Origin: an uncultured Actinomycetes bacterium
GTDB taxonomy: Bacteria; Actinomycetota; Actinomycetes; Nanopelagicales; Nanopelagicaceae
DNA length: 25,804 nucleotides
NCBI GenBank assembly: GCA_903932695.1
Contig: CAIZGZ010000103.1
Coordinates: 1-25,804 of the forward strand
Reading direction: 5' to 3'
Every line of letters starts with the position of its first letter. Position 1 is the stretch's first letter. The notes under the pieces are model-generated. The model saw nothing but the letters and a program-made list of their open reading frames with translations. It searched no databases and was not told where the DNA came from. This document shows, piece by piece, positions 21,330-25,804 of this stretch. Made by a program: the position numbers and the translations under genes.

Positions 21330-22826
21330 ATGGCAACCGTGAAATTAACTGAAAAGCAGAGCGCACCCCTTCTCGTAGTAGGTGTAGCTACCAAAGATTC
21401 CAAGCTTGTGATCGAGAGCAATATCGCTGCAATAGGCGGAAAGCTCGACACCAAGAGTCTGTTGGCAATCCTGGCTGACCTTGGCGCGAGTGCGAAGGCA
21501 GGAGTTGTCACGAAGGTGCCTTTTTCTGAGCCAAAGATGGTCTATGTCGTTGGCCTGGGCGATGCTCAAAAGAGTTATGACCATGAACTTCTTCGTCGCG
21601 CCGCTGGTAGCGCAACTCGAGCACTCGCGGGTGCCACTGCCGCAGACTTCGCGCTCCCTCATTCGTCGACCGCTGAACTTGCTGCAATCGCCGAAGGCAT
21701 CACGCTTGGCGCATACTCCTTCATCGAATTTCGTTTCTCTACAAAGGCCGAACAGAAGGCCCCACTCAAGAGTGCGGCGATCATCTCAACCCTCTCTTCA
21801 ACCGCACCGGCAAAGAGCGCACTCAAGCGCGCGGAAGTTATTGGAAAGTACACCGCTCTTACGCGCGATCTCATTAATACTCCGCCGAGCCACCTCACGC
21901 CAGCGTCATTTAGCGATCGCTTAAAGAAGGCGGCATCGGGAACTGGTCTTAAGGTTGAAATTCTCAATGAGACCCAACTTCGCGCTAAGGGTTACGGCGG
22001 AATCTCTTCTGTCGGGCAGGGCTCGGCCAACCCACCTCGCCTCTTACACATCTCGTACAACCCACCTAAAGCGAAGAAGCGCTATGCCTTTGTTGGTAAG
22101 GGAATCACCTTCGATTCAGGTGGCTACGCCCTCAAGCCGGCTGCGGGCATGGAAGATATGAAGACCGATATGAGTGGTGCCGCGGCGGTAAGCGCCGCAA
22201 TTATCGCGATCTCAGAGCTCAAGATTCCGGTAGCAATCGAGGCCTATGCCTGCCTTGCTGAAAATATGATCAGCGACCATGCAACACGACCAAGCGACGT
22301 CATCACCATCTACGGTGGTAAGACCGTTGAAGTTCTGAACCCAGATGCTGAGGGTCGCCTCGTTCTAGCCGATGGCCTGGTCCGCGCTGCCGAAGATGGC
22401 AAGAAGCTAGGACGACTCGATGGCATCATCGATGTTGCCACACTGACTGGAGCCCAAGTTGTGGCTCTTGGTACTCGCACCTCTGCCGTTATGACAAATG
22501 ATGCACTTCTTCAAGAAGATTTCCTCACTGCGGCCGAATTGGCTGGCGAGGCCTTCTGGCCCATGCCGCTACCGGAAGAGTTGCGCGCCTCCTTGGACTC
22601 ACCAATCGCCGATATCGCCAACATTGGCGATCGAATGGGCGGCATGTTGGTAGCTGGCATCTTCCTCAAGGAATTTATCGCCCCAGATCAGCCTTGGGTC
22701 CACCTTGATATCGCCGGGCCTGCCAATAACACCGCCGAAGCTCATGGATATACCCCGGTCGGAGGCACCGGCATCGCCCTTCGCTCATTGATCACAATGG
22801 CCGAACTGGCGGCAGCCCAGGCCTAG
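21330..22826 (+). CDS. pepA: Leucyl aminopeptidase (M17 family), 498 aa
   Basis: Cytoplasmic hexameric metallo-aminopeptidase that releases N-terminal residues from peptides and participates in protein turnover. The N-terminal macro-like domain (about 1-165) is divergent as usual. The catalytic domain has GKGITFDSGG with Lys257 and Asp262, MEDMKTDMSGAAAV, and NPDAEGRL (337-344) carrying the metal-binding Asp339 and Glu341 and the Arg343. Length 498 is typical. Start ATG 21330 has TTGAGGA close by and GGAGGTGAG further up, so it has a leadered mRNA, unlike its divergent neighbour gcvT. Located just before lpd and the E2 gene, as in other actinobacteria. Identification is firm. Confidence 0.95.
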   Translation: MATVKLTEKQSAPLLVVGVATKDSKLVIESNIAAIGGKLDTKSLLAILADLGASAKAGVVTKVPFSEPKMVYVVGLGDAQKSYDHELLRRAAGSATRALAGATAADFALPHSSTAELAAIAEGITLGAYSFIEFRFSTKAEQKAPLKSAAIISTLSSTAPAKSALKRAEVIGKYTALTRDLINTPPSHLTPASFSDRLKKAASGTGLKVEILNETQLRAKGYGGISSVGQGSANPPRLLHISYNPPKAKKRYAFVGKGITFDSGGYALKPAAGMEDMKTDMSGAAAVSAAIIAISELKIPVAIEAYACLAENMISDHATRPSDVITIYGGKTVEVLNPDAEGRLVLADGLVRAAEDGKKLGRLDGIIDVATLTGAQVVALGTRTSAVMTNDALLQEDFLTAAELAGEAFWPMPLPEELRASLDSPIADIANIGDRMGGMLVAGIFLKEFIAPDQPWVHLDIAGPANNTAEAHGYTPVGGTGIALRSLITMAELAAAQA

Positions 22827-22954
22827 CCTGACTGATTTCGCCCTGCTCACCTACCCGCCAAATCGTGGCAGGATTACCCCGTGAGCGGGGCGCTAAGCCT
22901 CCTCAGTCTTGGCTTCGCATCTGCAGTTGAGTGAAGGATCGGAAAGGGAGATTT
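22827..22954 (+). other. Intergenic region with short GC hairpin
   Basis: 128 bp between pepA and lpd without a gene. It holds CCCCG-TGAG-CGGGG (22877-22890), a 5-bp stem with a four-base loop but no U-tract, so a terminator is doubtful. A promoter for lpd probably lies downstream of it, but no clear box was found. The Shine-Dalgarno GGAAAGGGAG sits 5 nt before the lpd GTG at 22955. Confidence 0.4.
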
Positions 22955-24322
22955 GTGAACGATTTCGATGTAGTAATCCTTGGTGGCGGTAGTGGCGGTT
23001 ATGCCTGTGCTCTACGAAGCGCACAACTCGGACTCTCAGTCGTTCTGATCGAGAAAGATAAACTCGGTGGCACCTGTCTCCATCGCGGTTGCATCCCAAC
23101 AAAGGCGCTACTCCATGCCGGTGAGATCGCCGAGAACACAAAGCATGCTGCGGAATTCGGCGTCAACGCACAATTCCTTTCGATGGATATGTTGGCCGTG
23201 AATGCTTACAAAGATGGCGTGATTGCAAAGTTGTACAAGGGCCTTCAAGGTCTCGTGAAGTCTCGCAATATCACCTACGTCGAAGGCCACGGAAAGCTCG
23301 TCGCCAAGAACCAGGTCGAAGTTAACGGAACTATCTACACAGGAAAGAATGTCGTTCTTGCGACCGGTTCATTCCCCCGCACCCTTCCTGGCCTAGAGAT
23401 TGATGGCAAGCAGATCGTCACAAGCGAAGAGGCGATGTCCTTCGACTTCGTTCCTAAGTCTGCGATCGTGCTCGGTGGCGGAGTTATCGGTTGTGAATTT
23501 GCGTCGGTCTGGAGTTCATTCGGTGCAGATGTCACTATCATCGAAGGTCTCCCTCGACTGGTCGCTCTCGAAGATGAATCTTCCAGCAAGCAGCTAGAGC
23601 GCGCCTTCCGTAAGCGCGGAATCAAATTTGAAACTGGAATTAAGTTCCAATCAGCGAGCAAGGGTCCAAATGGCGTTACCGTCACTTTAGAAAATGGCGC
23701 GACGCATACCGCCGAGGTCCTTCTTGTTGCAGTTGGACGCGGCCCAGTTACCTCGAATATTGGCTACGAAGAACAAGGTATTGCGATGGAGCGCGGCTAC
23801 ATCACTGTTGACAATAAATGTCGTACCAGCGTCCCAGGAGTATGGGCAGTAGGCGACATCATTCCAACGCTGCAATTAGCTCACGTCGGTTTTGCTGAAG
23901 GTATTTTGGTTGCGGAAGAGATCTCGGGTCTGAATCCTCGCCCAATCAATTACGACGGAGTTCCACGCGTTACCTACTCCGAGCCAGAAGTCGCTTCGGT
24001 TGGCCTCACCACTGCAACCGCAAAAGAGCGCGGTTACGATGTCGTGGAAACCACTTACGACTTAGCTGGAAACGGTAAGGCGCACATCCTCAAGACTTCT
24101 GGCTCGATCAAATTGGTCGCTGCCAAGAATGGTCCTGTCCTAGGAATCCACATGGTCGGTGCACGCGTCGGTGAACTTCTTGCAGAAGCACAATTAATTT
24201 ACAACTGGGAGGCAGAGGCGAGCGATGTTGCGCCTCTCATCCATGCGCACCCAACTCTCTCTGAGGCGATGGGCGAGGCACACATGGCACTTGCAGGCAA
24301 ACCACTTCACGCTCACGGGTAA
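22955..24322 (+). CDS. lpdA: Dihydrolipoamide dehydrogenase (E3), 455 aa
   Basis: FAD enzyme that reoxidises dihydrolipoamide of the 2-oxoacid dehydrogenase complexes and the glycine cleavage H-protein, reducing NAD+. FAD-binding DVVILGGGSGGYACALRSA (5-23), redox disulfide Cys41/Cys46 (GGTCLHRGCIPTK), NAD-binding ILGGGVIGCEFASVWSSFG segment, second FAD contact VWAVGDII, and the C-terminal His-Glu pair in HAHPTLSEAMGEAH. GTG 22955 is chosen over GTG 22931: the strong GGAAAGGGAG is 5 nt upstream of it, and the protein then starts MNDFDVVILGG as in homologues. The E2 gene follows 12 bp downstream. Confidence 0.95.
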   Translation: MNDFDVVILGGGSGGYACALRSAQLGLSVVLIEKDKLGGTCLHRGCIPTKALLHAGEIAENTKHAAEFGVNAQFLSMDMLAVNAYKDGVIAKLYKGLQGLVKSRNITYVEGHGKLVAKNQVEVNGTIYTGKNVVLATGSFPRTLPGLEIDGKQIVTSEEAMSFDFVPKSAIVLGGGVIGCEFASVWSSFGADVTIIEGLPRLVALEDESSSKQLERAFRKRGIKFETGIKFQSASKGPNGVTVTLENGATHTAEVLLVAVGRGPVTSNIGYEEQGIAMERGYITVDNKCRTSVPGVWAVGDIIPTLQLAHVGFAEGILVAEEISGLNPRPINYDGVPRVTYSEPEVASVGLTTATAKERGYDVVETTYDLAGNGKAHILKTSGSIKLVAAKNGPVLGIHMVGARVGELLAEAQLIYNWEAEASDVAPLIHAHPTLSEAMGEAHMALAGKPLHAHG

Positions 24323-24334
24323 TAGGAGATCACA

Positions 24335-25804
24335 ATGTCTTTTTCAGTCACAATGCCAGCACTCGGTGAGAGCGTTACCGAAGGCACCGTTACTCGTTGG
24401 CTTAAGGCCGAAGGCGAGTTTGTTAATGTTGATGAACCACTCCTTGAAGTATCTACCGACAAAGTAGATACCGAGATTCCTTCGCCTGCATCAGGAATCC
24501 TTACTCGTATTGTTGTTCCGGTTGACTCAACTGTTGCTGTTGGAGCTGAACTCGCCGTCATCGGTGATGCTTCAGAAGCCAACGCTCCCGTTGCCGCGGC
24601 TCCAGCTGCCGCAGTCGAAACACCGGTTGTTGCTCCTGTTGCTCCTGCCCCAGTTGAACCTGTAGCACCGGTTGCACCAGTTGCTCCAGTCGCTGGCTCT
24701 TCCGCTGGTGTTGTCGTCACCATGCCAGCTCTCGGTGAGAGCGTCACCGAAGGCACGGTTACTCGTTGGCTTAAAAATGTGGGCGAGACAATCAACGTGG
24801 ATGAGCCACTTCTTGAAGTTTCCACCGACAAGGTAGATACCGAAATTCCTTCGCCTGCCACAGGCACCATCTTGGCGATCGATGTTCCCGTTGACTCGAC
24901 TGTTGCAGTAGGCGCACGTCTAGCGCTCATTGGAGCAGCGGGTGCAGTTGCCGCACCGGCTACCCCAGTTACTCCAGCTCCTGTAGCGCCACCAGTTACT
25001 CCAGCTCCTGTAGCGCCACCAGTTGCACCTGTTGCACCTGTTGCACCAGCTCCAGTAGCGGCACCGGTAGCACCTGTTGCACCAGCAACTCCTGTTGCTC
25101 AACTCGACGATGCGTATGTCACCCCTATTGTTCGCAAACTCGCTAACGAGCTTGGCGTCAATCTCGCTTCCGTAAAAGGAAGTGGCATCGGCGGTCGCAT
25201 TCGTAAAGAAGATATTGAAGCTGCGGCTAAGCCCGCACCAACATCTGCAGTCGCTGCGCCAGTTTCTTCAAACGCCAAGGCGACAGCGCCGGTCGCGGTC
25301 TCACCACTTCGTGGCACAACCGTCACCATGTCGCGTTTGCGCAAGGTGATCGCAGCTCGCATGGTTGAGTCGCTACAAGTAAGCGCACAACTCACTACTG
25401 TGATCGAAGTAGATGTCACAAAGATTGCTCGACTTCGCGCAACCGCTAAGAGCTCGTTCCAGGAGCGTGAGGGCGTCAATCTCACCTTCTTGCCATTCTT
25501 TGCCGTCGCTGTCTGCGAAGCTCTCAAGCAGCATCCGGTCGTCAACGCTTCTATTGATGGAGATCAAGTTACTTATCACGGTGCAGAACACTTGGGTATC
25601 GCGGTTGATACCGAGCGTGGTCTCCTTGTTCCAGTTATTCGTGATGCCGGTGACCTCAATATCGGTGGCGTTGCTCGAAAGATCTCTGACGTCGCTGCTC
25701 GCACTCGTGACAACAAGATTTCGCCAGATGAACTCGGTGGCGGAACATTCACCATCACCAACACAGGCAGTCGCGGCGCTCTCTTTGATACGCCAATCAT
25801 CAAT
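24335..25804 (+). CDS. sucB: 2-oxoacid dehydrogenase E2 acyltransferase (3' end outside window)
   Basis: 490 codons visible, no stop: dihydrolipoamide acyltransferase core of a 2-oxoacid dehydrogenase complex. Two lipoyl domains, with lipoylated lysines at 43 and 166 (both in VSTDKVDTEIPSPA), each followed by a flexible Ala-Pro-Val linker (about 81-123 and 207-258). The peripheral subunit-binding domain starts at Tyr261 (YVTPIVRKLANELG, then GSGIGGRIRKEDI) and the catalytic domain at about 325. Its catalytic HxxxDG lies beyond the window. Often annotated sucB; in actinobacteria the 2-oxoglutarate E2 activity is usually fused to E1 (KGD), so this is more likely the pyruvate dehydrogenase E2 (DlaT). 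ATG 24335 has AGGAG 5 nt upstream; lpd ends 12 bp before. Confidence 0.94.
   Translation, partial: MSFSVTMPALGESVTEGTVTRWLKAEGEFVNVDEPLLEVSTDKVDTEIPSPASGILTRIVVPVDSTVAVGAELAVIGDASEANAPVAAAPAAAVETPVVAPVAPAPVEPVAPVAPVAPVAGSSAGVVVTMPALGESVTEGTVTRWLKNVGETINVDEPLLEVSTDKVDTEIPSPATGTILAIDVPVDSTVAVGARLALIGAAGAVAAPATPVTPAPVAPPVTPAPVAPPVAPVAPVAPAPVAAPVAPVAPATPVAQLDDAYVTPIVRKLANELGVNLASVKGSGIGGRIRKEDIEAAAKPAPTSAVAAPVSSNAKATAPVAVSPLRGTTVTMSRLRKVIAARMVESLQVSAQLTTVIEVDVTKIARLRATAKSSFQEREGVNLTFLPFFAVAVCEALKQHPVVNASIDGDQVTYHGAEHLGIAVDTERGLLVPVIRDAGDLNIGGVARKISDVAARTRDNKISPDELGGGTFTITNTGSRGALFDTPIIN
24965..25018 (+). repeat. 27-bp perfect tandem duplication in E2 linker
   Basis: Two identical 27-bp units (24965-24991 and 24992-25018) encode PVTPAPVAP twice in the second Ala-Pro-Val linker. 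It continues into imperfect GTTGCACCT-like triplet repeats up to about 25090. Such linkers vary in length by repeat slippage without harming function. Confidence 0.85.

Noticed and set aside
22877..22890. CCCCG-TGAG-CGGGG hairpin after pepA as a terminator
   Set aside because: Stem of only 5 bp and no run of T residues follows it, so termination is not supported; kept only as a note in the intergenic entry.
24313..24930. Long open frame on the minus strand across the E2 gene (205 codons, Gly-Ala-Thr rich)
   Set aside because: It is the antisense of the Ala-Pro-Val linkers and lipoyl domains, which are low in stop codons by composition. The plus-strand gene is clearly real.
24965..25090. CRISPR-like array in the repeat-rich region
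   Set aside because: Repeats are in-frame Ala-Pro-Val codons directly adjacent without spacers, typical of an E2 linker.

Overview
The window looks like part of the chromosome of an actinobacterium with a modest G+C content (about half by eye). The order trpD, ctaE-qcrC-qcrA-qcrB, then ctaC and its partners, an adoK-type kinase, an A-type Fe-S carrier, gcvT, pepA and a lipoyl-E2 gene matches what I recall of the Mycobacterium tuberculosis Rv2191-Rv2215 neighbourhood and its Streptomyces counterpart. QcrC has two CXXCH sites, and the ctaC-ctaD-ctaF set is also actinobacterial. Compact spacing, overlapping convergent genes and moderate G+C would fit a small-genome aquatic lineage such as Nanopelagicales; that placement is inference. 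No mobile element, CRISPR array, tRNA or rRNA was seen.

Layout. 1-2325 (minus): alpha/beta hydrolase, aldo/keto reductase and a LysE-type exporter cut by the window edge, probably one operon. 2363-2989: DEDDh exonuclease, convergent with trpD (2986-4047, minus). 4150-8206: ctaE-qcrC-qcrA-qcrB, encoding cytochrome oxidase subunit III and the complete bc1 complex, ending at a terminator. 8282-9009: a GNAT acetyltransferase and a 39-codon single-span membrane protein with a strong Shine-Dalgarno, closed by an 18-bp perfect hairpin. 9085-11921 (minus): ctaC-ctaD-ctaF, the rest of the aa3 oxidase. 11980-14406: a cysteine desulfurase-like protein without the PLP lysine, then on the minus strand erpA-like carrier and adenosine kinase. 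14499-16167: nadA and a DUF3043 membrane protein. 16177-17178 (minus): second aldo/keto reductase. 17243-20156: cobalamin riboswitch, terminator and btuFCD. 20153-21274 (minus): gcvT. 21330-22826: pepA. 22955-end: lpd and the E2 acyltransferase gene, cut by the window edge.

How the genes fit together. Electrons from menaquinol pass through QcrB, Rieske QcrA and diheme QcrC straight to CuA of CtaC and the haem-copper centre of CtaD; the whole supercomplex is encoded in two convergent units with the small membrane protein between them. NadA, TrpD, GcvT, Lpd and E2 are central metabolism, and btuFCD imports vitamin B12 under riboswitch control.

The main points for a second look: joint replacement of the two subunit-bridging Mg site residues in CtaD (Asp to Ala391) and CtaC (Glu to Ile222); the 39-residue membrane protein; a recurring TAnnnT box exactly 6-7 nt before start codons that lack a Shine-Dalgarno, implying widespread leaderless mRNAs; a desulfurase homologue with Ala in place of the PLP lysine; and a B12-riboswitch terminator whose 3' arm is also the btuF Shine-Dalgarno.
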